Assembly: GCA_035651595.1 (NCBI GenBank)
Contig: DASRFJ010000207.1
Span: forward strand, 1-64,000
DNA from: JAFARZ01 sp035651595
GTDB lineage: Bacteria > Actinomycetota > Actinomycetes > Streptosporangiales > Streptosporangiaceae
DNA: 64,000 bases
Direction: 5' to 3'
The notes beneath the pieces were generated by a model, which was given only the letters and a program-made list of their open reading frames with translations, was not told the DNA's origin and did not search any database. This document shows positions 43,501 through 50,527 of this stretch, piece by piece (the stretch's first letter is position 1; every line of letters begins with the position of its first letter). The position numbers were made by a program, and so were the translations under genes.

Positions 43501-46500
43501 GAGGAGCCGGCGCGCCAGCCGTGGACCCGGCACGCGACCGGCACGCTGGCGCCAGCAGAAGCAGAACAGGGCGCGGAAGCGATGGCCTGGCCACCGCGGG
43601 GCGCCGCACCCGTCGATCTCACCGGCGTCTACCCCGGGCTCGAAACACGCGGGTACTGCTACGGACCGGGCTTCCAGGGGCTGCGGGCCGCCTGGCAGCG
43701 GGACGGCGAGGTGTTCGCCGAGGTCACGGTGCCGGCGCCGGAGCCGCGTGGCGAGGAGTTCGCGCTGCACCCGGTGCTGCTTGACAGCGCGCTGCACGCG
43801 CTGCTCGGGCTGCGGCCCGACGACGCAGCGGGGATCCAGCTGCCGTTCTGCTGGACGGGGGTGAGCGTGCACGCGGCGGGCGCGAGCGTGCTGCGGGTCC
43901 GGCTGAGCCCCGATGGCGCCGGCGGCGTTGCCATGACCGCCACCGGGACCGACGGCCAGCTGGTCGCGCGGGTCGGCGGCCTCGCGTTCCGCCCGGTGGG
44001 GCGCGGCGCGCTGACCGGACCGGGCAGCTCACTGCTGCGCCTGGAATGGCGCGAGATCAAGGTTCCCGGCGGGCCATCGCCAGGTCGTTATGCCATCATC
44101 GGATCAGCGGTCGGCGACGGTGCGCTGCCAGGCTCGCGGTACCCCGACCTAGCCTCGCTCGGCCGCGCGCTGGACGGCGGCGCCGAGCCGCCGGACCTGG
44201 TGTTCGCGACGTGCGAGCCGCCGCGGGACCTGGCCGACGTCCCGGCGGCCATCCAGCTGACCGCCCGGCGCACGCTCGAACTGGTCCGCTCCTGGCTCGC
44301 CGACGAGCGGTTCGGGCCGGCGCGGCTGGTCGTGCTCACCCGCGGCGCCGTCGATGCCCGGGGCGTCGAGACCCTGACCCAGGCGCCGGCCTGGGGTCTG
44401 GTGCGGTCCGCGCAGTCGGAGAACCCCGGCCGGTTCGTGCTGGCGGACGTCGGGCCGGGAGATGTCGGCGCGCTGCCCGCGGCGGCCGCGTCGGGCGAAC
44501 CGCAGATCGCGCTGCGCGACGGCCGGGTCCTCGTGCCGCGGCTGCGCGAGCACTCCGCGGGCGGCCGGCTCGTTCCGCCCGCCGGTGCCGCGGCGTGGCG
44601 GCTTGATCCCGGCGGCGCGGGCACCGTGGACACGCTCGCCCTGGTGCCGTGCCCGCGGGCCACCGCGCCGCTGCGGGCCGGCCAGGTCCGGATCGCGGTC
44701 CACGCCGCGGGACTCAACTTCCGCGACGTCGCCATCACCCTGGGCCTGCTGCCGTCCGGGCAGCCGATCGGCATCGAGGGTGCCGGCGTGGTCACCGAGG
44801 TCGGCCCCGGGGTGCCCGGGCTGGCGCCGGGCGACCGGGTGATGGGCCTGTTCGACTGGGCGTTCGGCCCGGTCGCGGTCGCCGGTCACCGGACGCTCGC
44901 CCGCATCCCCGACGGCTGGTCGTTCGCCGAGGCCGCGGCCGTTCCGGTGACGTTCATCACCGCCTACCAGTGCCTGGCGGAGATCGCCCGGCTGCGGCCG
45001 GGGGAGACCGTCGTCGTGCACGCCGGCACGGGCGGCGTCGGATTCGCGGCCATCCAGGTGGCCAGGTACCTCGGCGCGGAGGTCTTCGCCACGGCGAGCC
45101 CGGGCAAGCAGCATGTGCTGCGGGCGATGGGCCTCGACGACGCGCACATCGCGTCCTCCCGCTCGCTCGAGTTCGCCACCCGCTTCCGCGCGGCGACCGG
45201 CGGCCGCGGCGTGGACGCGGTGCTGAACGCGCTGGCCGGGGAGTTCACCGACGCCTCGCTTGGCTTGCTGGCCCCCGGCGGCCGCTTCGTGGAAATGGGC
45301 ATGACGGACGTCCGCGACCCCGGTGAGTCGTATCACCTGTACAACCTCCGGGCGGAGCCGCCCGCCGAGGCTGGCCGGGTGCTGCGGCGCGTGCTCGAGC
45401 TGTTCGACCGCGGCGTCTTCCGGCATCCGCCGCTGACCAGCTACGACGTGCGCGCCGCGCGGGAGGCGTTCACGACGATGAGCCACGCGCGGCACACCGG
45501 CAAGATCGTGCTGACCGTGCCGCGCCCGCTGGACCCGGACGGCACCGTGTTCATCACGGGCGGCACCGGGACGCTGGCCGGACTGCTGGCCCGGCACCTG
45601 GTCACCGCGCACGGCATCCGCCATGTCGTGCTGGCCGGCCGGCGCGGCGCTGCCGCGAGCGGCGTGGTCGACGACCTGGCCGCGCTCGGCGCCCAGGTCG
45701 ACGTGGTGGCCTGCGACGTGGCCGACCGGGAGTCGCTGCGGCGGGCGCTGGCCGGCATCGGCGCCCGCCACCCGCTGACCGCGGTCGTGCACGCCGCGGG
45801 GACGCTCGACGACGCGCTCGTGCCCGCGCTCACCCCGGACCGGCTGGCCGGCGTGCTCCGGCCGAAGTCCGACGGGGCCTGGCACCTGCACGAGCTCACC
45901 ACGCACCTCGATATCGCGGCCTTCGTGCTGTTCTCCTCGGTCATCGGCGTGCTCGGCGAGGCCGGGCAGGCCAACTACGCCGCCGCGAACACCGTGCTCG
46001 ACGCCGTGGCGCGGCACCGCGCCGGCCGCGGGCTGCCGGCCACGTCGCTCGACTGGGGCATCTGGGCCGAACGCAGCGGGATGACCGGTCACCTGGCCGA
46101 CGCCGACCTCGCCCGGCTGCGGCGCGGCGGCATGGCCCCGCTGCCGGCCGGCGACGCGCTGCGCCTGTTCGACGCGGCACTCGGCGCGGCGGATCCGGTG
46201 CTGGTCCCGGTGCGCCTGGACCGAGCCGCGCTGGCGGCGCGGGACGACGTGCCGCCGCTGCTGCGCGACCTGGTGCCGCACGCGGCACGGCCGGCGCGGC
46301 CCGCCGGGGTCAGGAACGTGCCCGAATCCAACGGCAACGGGCATGCCGCGCCGGAGCCCGCGGGCAACGGCCTCGTCGGCCTGCCGGCGGCCGAACGCGA
46401 CGAGGTCCTGCTGAAGCTCGTCTGTGCCGAAGCCGCCACCGTGCTCGGCCTGGCCGCGACGACGCTGACACCCGGCCGGGCCTTCCGGGAACTCGGGCTC

Positions 46501-46644
46501 GACTCGCTGACCGGGCTCGAGCTGCGCAACCGGCTGAGCACCTCGACCGGGCTCCGGCTGCGCGCGAGCGTGACGGCCGACTATCCGACGCCGTCGGCGC
46601 TGGCCGCCTTCCTTGGCGGCGAGCTCTCGGCTGAGAAAACGTAG
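37543..46644 (+). CDS. Modular type I PKS: KSQ-AT-ACP loading / KS-AT-DH-ER-KR-ACP
   Basis: 3,033 aa. Loading module: KSQ (residues 5-430, Gln173 in VDTGQSSS replaces Cys), AT (527-850, Ser620 in GHSVGE, malonyl-type HAFH 720-723), ACP (Ser935 in GFDSAM). Extension module: KS (994-1415, Cys1165), AT (1521-1840, Ser1610 in GHSQGE, methylmalonyl-type YASH 1710-1713), DH (1884-2160, His in WLAGHRV, Asp in HPVLLDSALH; the family Pro is Ser), ER (HAGTGGVGFAAIQVA near 2495), KR (LDD type-B motif; SSVIG...QANYAA), ACP (Ser2988). No thioesterase or docking region. Predicted product is acetyl plus one fully reduced methylmalonyl unit, 2-methylbutyryl-ACP, as starter for the type II PKS (inference). 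Confidence 0.93.
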   Translation: MGNRDAIAIVGLACRFPAAPSPAAFWRLLRDGTDAVTDAPPHRRADNCLYHPGEQQSPAHRGGFLDRIDEFDAAFFGISPREAQDMDPQQRLMLELIWEVTEDARVAPDSLRESRTGVFVGAMADDYAALVHQRALESVTGHTMTGLQRGFIANRVSYTLGLRGPSLTVDTGQSSSLVAVHLACASLRRGECSVAVAGGVHLNIAAHGTMAAVKLGVLSPDGICAALDERAAGIVRGEGAGAVLLKPLSRALADGDRIYCVIRGSAVNNDGDTAANLTASGEPAQREVLREAYRDAGVQPSAVQYVELHGTGTKTGDPVEVAALAATCGTGRTLGAPLLVGSVKTNIGHLEGAAGVAGLIKTALCLAHRELVPSLHFRTPHKRIPLAELRIRMQQETRPWPDGDEQALAGVSSFGMGGTNCHVVLAGLADSVAPGNAEPGNVPLPWVISGRSDEALRAQAAQLLDHTDRDVNDVAYSLATTRTTFEHRAAVLAGDPAALRAGLRAVADGQPAANVLRGTGTPGRLAFLFPGQGFQRAGMGRRLAGAFPAFAAAFDAACAEFRDHLDRPLQEVVWAAEGTDTAALLDQTRYTQPALFATEVALYRLMESFGLHPDVVLGHSVGEFAAAHAAGVLSLADAATLVAARGELMQALPPGGVMIAVQAAADEVMPLLAGHQDRVAIAAINGPATVVISGEASAAEQVAAEITAKGRKTRRLKVSHAFHSPLMEPVLAELRAVAGGLTFGRPHRVEFISTVTGRPATLAELRRPGYWAEHARNPVRFADAVAALDAGGTRLCLETGPGNGLAAMGKVALAGNGPAGAAGPAGTVFLTSMHGKDEVAALTAAVAALHVRGVRADWRALAGPGLRRVDLPTYPFQRRRHWLGSAPAVYTERQSVPVAGDLRGLVRQVVAAVLGHDDPARIEITRTFKDLGFDSAMTTELAARLGDALGRQLEPSLIYNCPEPLALIEHLGDQGQPERPALATALAAAGAGEPIAIIAMSCRYPGGVRSPEDLWALVDEGKDAISDFPVNRGWDLAALYDPEPGRAGRTYLTRGGFLHDADEFDAGLFGISPREATAMDPQQRVLLETCWEAVERAALPPDSLRGEQVGVFVGATAQDYGPRLHEPCDGFEGHLLTGSTPSVISGRIAYALGLRGPAVTIDTACSSSLVALHLAGQALRAGECRLALACGVTVMAAPGMFVNFSMQRALAKDGRCKAFAAAADGTAWAEGAGVVVLERLADARRLGHPVLALLRGSAVNQDGASNGLTAPNGKSQELVIRAALATAGLAARDVDAVEAHGTGTALGDPVEAAALIATYGQQREQPLLVGSLKSNIGHAQAAAGIGGVIKMVSAIGHGMLPRTLHVDKPSPHVDWSAGKVSLLTEPRPWPAVDRPRRAAVSSLGISGTNAHVILEQAPETQAPAEVPAGPAGLIPWVLSAATPEALRAQAGSLLGSAAAHAADCADVGYSLGTTRSHLRHRAAILAAGRDEFRTALAALAAGEPGPGIVAGTATTGTTAFIFPGQGSQWPGMALELLESSAVFRDRMTDCADALGPYTDWSLRAVLRGEPDAPPLCRVDVVQPVLFAVMISLAAAWQAVGVIPDAVAGHSQGEIAAACVAGALSLDDAAKVVALRSRALGDLAGTGLMASVPLPVADVRELLARRDDGLEIASVNGSQSTTVAGRPDAVRGIVAELRARDVNAREVEVDYASHSSHVEVLRETLLQTLAGIAPRTSGIPFFSTVTGEPIDTAGLDAGYWYRNLRSTVQLEAVTRALLGAGHQRLIEVSPHPILSVPITATVEDAKQTAAVIGTLRRDQGGPGQFRTAVAQAYVAGAPVRWAAVFPGRRRVPLPVYPFQHQHFWLPSSPAAANQSLAMAGLEPAAHPLLGAMTELPDDAGLLFTGRVSLATHPWLAGHRVRGVAVMSATTLLDLAVYAGDQLGCAQVAELTMQAPVVVPEQGFVRLRVMTEPAGDAGRWSLTIYSRPEEPARQPWTRHATGTLAPAEAEQGAEAMAWPPRGAAPVDLTGVYPGLETRGYCYGPGFQGLRAAWQRDGEVFAEVTVPAPEPRGEEFALHPVLLDSALHALLGLRPDDAAGIQLPFCWTGVSVHAAGASVLRVRLSPDGAGGVAMTATGTDGQLVARVGGLAFRPVGRGALTGPGSSLLRLEWREIKVPGGPSPGRYAIIGSAVGDGALPGSRYPDLASLGRALDGGAEPPDLVFATCEPPRDLADVPAAIQLTARRTLELVRSWLADERFGPARLVVLTRGAVDARGVETLTQAPAWGLVRSAQSENPGRFVLADVGPGDVGALPAAAASGEPQIALRDGRVLVPRLREHSAGGRLVPPAGAAAWRLDPGGAGTVDTLALVPCPRATAPLRAGQVRIAVHAAGLNFRDVAITLGLLPSGQPIGIEGAGVVTEVGPGVPGLAPGDRVMGLFDWAFGPVAVAGHRTLARIPDGWSFAEAAAVPVTFITAYQCLAEIARLRPGETVVVHAGTGGVGFAAIQVARYLGAEVFATASPGKQHVLRAMGLDDAHIASSRSLEFATRFRAATGGRGVDAVLNALAGEFTDASLGLLAPGGRFVEMGMTDVRDPGESYHLYNLRAEPPAEAGRVLRRVLELFDRGVFRHPPLTSYDVRAAREAFTTMSHARHTGKIVLTVPRPLDPDGTVFITGGTGTLAGLLARHLVTAHGIRHVVLAGRRGAAASGVVDDLAALGAQVDVVACDVADRESLRRALAGIGARHPLTAVVHAAGTLDDALVPALTPDRLAGVLRPKSDGAWHLHELTTHLDIAAFVLFSSVIGVLGEAGQANYAAANTVLDAVARHRAGRGLPATSLDWGIWAERSGMTGHLADADLARLRRGGMAPLPAGDALRLFDAALGAADPVLVPVRLDRAALAARDDVPPLLRDLVPHAARPARPAGVRNVPESNGNGHAAPEPAGNGLVGLPAAERDEVLLKLVCAEAATVLGLAATTLTPGRAFRELGLDSLTGLELRNRLSTSTGLRLRASVTADYPTPSALAAFLGGELSAEKT

Positions 46645-46653
46645 GAGGACTCA

Positions 46654-47433
46654 ATGGAAAACCGGAAAACCGCTCTCGTCACGGGGGCGACAAGCGGGAT
46701 AGGCCACGCCGTTGCCAGGCTGCTCGGCGGCCAGGGGCACTCCGTCTACATCTGCGCCAGGAACGCCGAGAACGTGACGGCCACCGTGAAGGAGCTGCGG
46801 AACGAGGGCCTCGACGTCGCCGGGACAACCTGCGACGTGCGGTCGGCGGACGACGTGCGGGCCCTCGTGGCCGCCGCGGTCGACTCGTTCGGCCCGGTCG
46901 GCATCCTGGTGAACAACGCCGGCCGCAGCGGCGGCGGCATCACCGCCGATATCGACGACGACCTGTGGTACGACGTCATCGAGACGAACCTCAACAGCGT
47001 GTTCCGGGTCACCCGCGAGGTACTCGCGCACGGCGGGATGCGCGACAGCGGCTGGGGCCGCATCGTCAGCATCGCGTCCACCGCGGGGAAGCAGGGCGTC
47101 GTGTTCGGCGCGCCGTACTCGGCGTCCAAGCACGGCGTCGTCGGGTTCACCAAGGCCCTGGGGCTCGAGCTGGCGAAGACGGGCATCACGGTCAACGCGG
47201 TCTGCCCGGGATACGTGGAGACGCCGCTGGCCCAGCGGGTCCGGCAGGGCTACGCGGCGCACTGGGGCGTCTCGGAAGCGGACGTGCTCAGCACGTTCTC
47301 CGGCAAGATCCCGCTCGGCCGCTACGGCACGCCCGACGAGGTGGCGGCGCTGGTCGGCTACCTGGCCGGCGACGCCGCCGCCGCGGTGACCGCGCAGGCG
47401 ATGAACGTCTGCGGTGGGCTCGGCAACTTCTGA
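46654..47433 (+). CDS. Type II polyketide ketoreductase (ActIII-like)
   Basis: NADPH-dependent short-chain dehydrogenase of 259 aa that reduces the C9-type ketone of the nascent poly-beta-ketone. TGATSGIGHAVA near residue 12, NNAGRSGGG near 88, catalytic Ser in VSIASTAGKQG near 140 and YSASKHG near 153, and the ActIII-type end NVCGGLGNF. AGGAGGACTCA precedes ATG 46654. It lies 9 nt after the type I PKS and 21 nt before the ACP, binding the type I and type II parts into one operon. Confidence 0.94.
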   Translation: MENRKTALVTGATSGIGHAVARLLGGQGHSVYICARNAENVTATVKELRNEGLDVAGTTCDVRSADDVRALVAAAVDSFGPVGILVNNAGRSGGGITADIDDDLWYDVIETNLNSVFRVTREVLAHGGMRDSGWGRIVSIASTAGKQGVVFGAPYSASKHGVVGFTKALGLELAKTGITVNAVCPGYVETPLAQRVRQGYAAHWGVSEADVLSTFSGKIPLGRYGTPDEVAALVGYLAGDAAAAVTAQAMNVCGGLGNF

Positions 47434-47454
47434 CTACCAGAAAGGAATGCGAAA

Positions 47455-47712
47455 ATGGCACACCTGACCCTCGAGGACCTGAAGGCGACGCTGCGGGCGG
47501 CCGCGGGCGAGGACGACTCCATCGACCTCGACGGCGACATCCTGGACACCGAGTTCGGCGAGCTTGGCTACGACTCGCTCGCGATCCTGGAGACCGCGAG
47601 CCTGATCGGCCGCCGCTTCGGCGTGCAGCTGCCCGAAGACGAGGTCGGTGAGCTGCAGACCCCGCGTCAGCTCATCGACTTCGTGAACGCCACCCTCTCC
47701 GCGAAAGTCTGA
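47455..47712 (+). CDS. Type II PKS acyl carrier protein
   Basis: An 85-aa ACP with the phosphopantetheine Ser41 in ELGYDSLAILE, the Y-DSL sequence typical of aromatic PKS carriers. It is the only free-standing ACP in the window and so is the carrier for KSalpha-CLF, though it lies about 31 kb away from them. AGAAAGGAATGCGAAA precedes the ATG. Confidence 0.95.
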   Translation: MAHLTLEDLKATLRAAAGEDDSIDLDGDILDTEFGELGYDSLAILETASLIGRRFGVQLPEDEVGELQTPRQLIDFVNATLSAKV

Positions 47713-47894
47713 GCACCACGCCATGCGGCCCTGTCGCACGCCACCCACCCGCCTCCGCGCGCCCCCGCCAACCGCGCATGGCCGGCCTCCCGCCCCCCGC
47801 ACGCCCCCCGCGCGCCGGCCGCCCGCCATATCCGGATTTATCCGGTATGGCGTGACGCTTCGCGGTAATCCTGAGGTCGGATAGCGATCCCAAA

Positions 47895-47949
47895 AATTAT
47901 TGCGGACAGTTACCCCCCCAAACTGGGTAGGTAAGTGTCCGCAATAATT
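47895..47949. mobile_element. MITE-family bare terminal palindrome
   Basis: AATTATTGCGGACAGTTACC plus C-run (47895-47919) faces GTAAGTGTCCGCAATAATT (47931-47949) with no element body between. The 489-nt gap between the ACP and the second halogenase-like gene holds this, flanking GC-rich low-complexity sequence (47740-47825, 48000-48075) and operator-like site 2. Confidence 0.75.
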
Positions 47950-48088
47950 CCGGGCGCCTGGCGGTCACCCGGAAATGCAGGGATAAATCCGTTTTGTGTG
48001 GCGCCCACCACCCGGCCACCCACGCGCCGGCCCCGGTCCCCGGCCGCGGGTCCGCGCCGCCAGCCGGCCGCCACCCCGTAAATGGCTG

Positions 48089-48117
48089 GTTCAACTGATG
48101 CCGCGCCGCGGTTGAAC
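48089..48117 (+). promoter_or_regulatory. Operator-like palindrome, site 2 (GTTCAAC-N15-GTTGAAC)
   Basis: Perfect arms and identical spacing to site 1, 85 nt upstream of the halogenase-like gene start. The spacer starts TG and ends CG. Confidence 0.6.
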
Positions 48118-48201
48118 GGTGTTCACCTGGCGGTGACGACAATACGCGGGCAATCTATTACGGTTCAGTGCAATTGATGCGTGAAATGAAGGAGAGAATC
48201 C

Positions 48202-49506
48202 ATGACAGACGCTCACCGTGGCGAATACGACGCCATTGTGATCGGCGGGGGACCGGCTGGTTCCGCCTACGCGATGACGCTGGCGCGCGGCGGTCACACC
48301 GTGCTTGTCCTGGAACGGGAGGAGTTCCCGCGGTTCCACATCGGGGAGAGCTTCCTGCCGCATACCGCGGAGATGCTGCACCAGCTCGGCCTGCTCGAGC
48401 GGGTCTACGCGGGCGGATTCGCGACGAAGTTCGCGCTCGAACTGTGCGGCGGCGACAAGTGGTCGCGGCGGGTGGCCATGGCCGACGCCGGAGCGCCGTA
48501 CCGGACCCAGGCGCCGTCGGTCGAGCGCGCTCACTTCGACAAGATCCTGCTCGAGGCGGCGTCCGACGAGCCGAACGCCACGGTCCTGACCCAGGCCCGG
48601 GTGACCGACCTGATCTTCTCCGGCGAGCGGCTGGCTGGCGTCCGGTATCTGCATAACGACGAATCTTGCACCGCCACGGCCACGTTCGTCGTCGACGCCA
48701 GCGGACGGGCCGGGGTGGTGGCCAGGGCACTCAAGCTCAGGAAGACCGACGGGCATTTCAAGATGGCGGCGATCTTCAAGCACTTCGCCGGCCTCGACGA
48801 GCGGAACAACCCGGGCGTGCCCGGCGACACCCAGATCGGCGTGGCGGATATCGGCTGGGTCTGGGCGATCCCGGTCCGCCCGGACGCGATCAGCGTCGGG
48901 GTGGTCGTCCCTGTCGACATGATGCGGAAGTCGCGTCCGGAGGACCTGTTCGAGGCCTATCTCGCCAAGCAGCCCCGCATCCAGCAGCGGCTCACCGGGA
49001 CCGAGCCGCTCAGGCCGCTGGCCGGCGAGCAGAACTTCGAGTACCACGCGGAGAAGCTGGCCGGGCCCGGCTACTTCATCGTGGGGGACGCGGGCTGCTT
49101 CACCGACCCGGTGTTCTCCTCCGGGGTCTACCTCGGCCTGGTCACCGGCCGGCGGGCCGCCGAAGAGTCCCTCGCCTGCCTGCGCGGGGAGGCTGCCGAG
49201 GCGAACGCGACGCAGCGGTACGACCGTTTCTTCAAGACCGGGTACGAAACGTATTTCCGGCTCATCAGCGCGCACTACGACTCGCGGCGGCCGGTGCAGG
49301 GCCAGTACCTGCGGCACCTGTTCAGCGAGGTGGATGCCGAAACCAAATACCAGGTGCTCGCGCTCGGCGGAGATTTCTTCACCCAGAACAATCCGTGTGT
49401 GAACCGTCTGCGAGCGGAGAAGGAATGGGCGCTATTCGGCGATTTCGAGCCGCTTTACGGATGCCCGGTGTACGGCGAGCGGCCGGCCAGTCTGCTCGCG
49501 GCCTGA
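48202..49506 (+). CDS. FAD-dependent halogenase-like oxidoreductase 2
   Basis: A 434-aa paralogue of the protein at 25492-26859. GGGPAGSAYA near residue 15, FHIGESFLP near 47, GFATKFALEL near 73 with the possible catalytic Lys, the halogenase motif WVWAIP near 217, and GDAGCFTDPVFSSG near 295. The two share sequence throughout but diverge in residues 75-95 and at the C-terminus, suggesting different sites or substrates. AAGGAGAG precedes the ATG. It probably shares a transcript with the downstream hydrolase (10-nt gap). Confidence 0.8.
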   Translation: MTDAHRGEYDAIVIGGGPAGSAYAMTLARGGHTVLVLEREEFPRFHIGESFLPHTAEMLHQLGLLERVYAGGFATKFALELCGGDKWSRRVAMADAGAPYRTQAPSVERAHFDKILLEAASDEPNATVLTQARVTDLIFSGERLAGVRYLHNDESCTATATFVVDASGRAGVVARALKLRKTDGHFKMAAIFKHFAGLDERNNPGVPGDTQIGVADIGWVWAIPVRPDAISVGVVVPVDMMRKSRPEDLFEAYLAKQPRIQQRLTGTEPLRPLAGEQNFEYHAEKLAGPGYFIVGDAGCFTDPVFSSGVYLGLVTGRRAAEESLACLRGEAAEANATQRYDRFFKTGYETYFRLISAHYDSRRPVQGQYLRHLFSEVDAETKYQVLALGGDFFTQNNPCVNRLRAEKEWALFGDFEPLYGCPVYGERPASLLAA

Positions 49507-49516
49507 CGGGAGCACC

Positions 49517-50269
49517 ATGACTGACGACACCGACCGTCCCGTAATCGGCGTCTGCGCTAACCTGGTCCGCGCGAAATGGGCCATCTGGGATCGTCAAGCC
49601 ACGCTGATCATGCACAGCTATATCGAGCTGATGGCGGCCGCGGGGTGCGTTCCCGTCGTCCTGCCTGCCCTGCCGGAGGCCGGCGCGGCGGCCGCCCGGC
49701 TGGACGGACTGCTGCTGCCCGGCGGCACCGACCTGGATCCCGCGTTGTACGGGGCGCCGGGGCATCCGGCGACCCAGCACCCGAGCCCCGGTCGCGACGC
49801 GGCGGAGATCGCTCTTGCCCGCGCCGCGATCAGCATCGGGCTGCCGGTTCTCGGCATCTGCCGCGGCCTTCAGGTGCTCAACACCGTGTGCGGCGGCACC
49901 CTGCACCAGCACCTGCCCGACATCACCGGGCACGACGGGCATGAACCCGGGCCGGGAGTCTTCGGCGCGCGGCCGGTGCGACTGGAGCGCGGCAGCCGGA
50001 TCGCCGAGATCCTCGGGACTGACACCGCGACCGTGCCGTGCCACCACCATCAGGCCATCGACCGCGTCGGCGACGGGCTCGTGGTAACCGCCCGGTCCGA
50101 CGACGGGATCATCGAGGCGGTCGAACTGACCGGCCACCCGTTCGCCGTGGCCGTGCAGTGGCACGCCGAAGAAGACGGGGGAGGAGCCGACCGGCTGTTC
50201 GGCGCCCTGATCGACGCGGCCAGGACCCGCCGCCTGAGCGGGGCGCGCGGTATTCCCGCGCGCGTCTGA
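49517..50269 (+). CDS. Class I glutamine amidotransferase-like gamma-glutamyl hydrolase (peptidase C26)
   Basis: A 250-aa protein like PuuD, which cleaves gamma-glutamyl amides. Nucleophile Cys in LGICRGLQVLN near residue 115 with LLLPGGTDLDP near 70, and the His-Glu of QWHAEED near 215. In a pathway where hydrazine is carried as gamma-glutamylhydrazide, such a hydrolase could strip glutamate after the hydrazide is joined to the polyketide. That role is inference; a general or resistance function is also possible. Gene end is followed at once by operator-like site 4. Confidence 0.83.
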   Translation: MTDDTDRPVIGVCANLVRAKWAIWDRQATLIMHSYIELMAAAGCVPVVLPALPEAGAAAARLDGLLLPGGTDLDPALYGAPGHPATQHPSPGRDAAEIALARAAISIGLPVLGICRGLQVLNTVCGGTLHQHLPDITGHDGHEPGPGVFGARPVRLERGSRIAEILGTDTATVPCHHHQAIDRVGDGLVVTARSDDGIIEAVELTGHPFAVAVQWHAEEDGGGADRLFGALIDAARTRRLSGARGIPARV

Positions 50270-50271
50270 CC

Positions 50272-50300
50272 GTTCAACCGTGGGAAACCCCCAGTCGAAC
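50272..50300 (-). promoter_or_regulatory. Operator-like palindrome, site 4 (GTTCGAC-N15-GTTGAAC on minus strand)
   Basis: Top strand reads GTTCAAC, 15 nt, GTCGAAC. One mismatch between arms. It starts 2 nt after a stop codon between convergent genes, where no start lies close downstream on either strand, so its role is unclear. Confidence 0.45.
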
Positions 50301-50403
50301 GCGCACATAGGACGCGGATGGCCATTCGCGCACCCAGCACGCGGCCTCCCCGGGCCGCGATTGCCTGATATGCGCGTTATGTCTGCCATTGCGGTCGGCT
50401 TTG

Positions 50404-50479
50404 GTGTCAGAAAAGGGCTTCGTGGCAGAAAAGGGTGCGGATCTGGCGCCTTTCTTGCCACGAAGCCCTTTATTGACAC
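50404..50479. terminator. Long bidirectional terminator hairpin
   Basis: GTGTCA, AAAAGGGCTTCGTGGCA and AAAGG on the left pair with CCTTT, TGCCACGAAGCCCTTT and TGACAC on the right around a short GC loop. It stands between the convergent hydrolase and AraC-type regulator genes. Confidence 0.75.
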
Positions 50480-50527
50480 GGGAGTACTTGCTCTAGTGCC
50501 CTCTCAGCCTCGTTTGTCACTCCAGCA

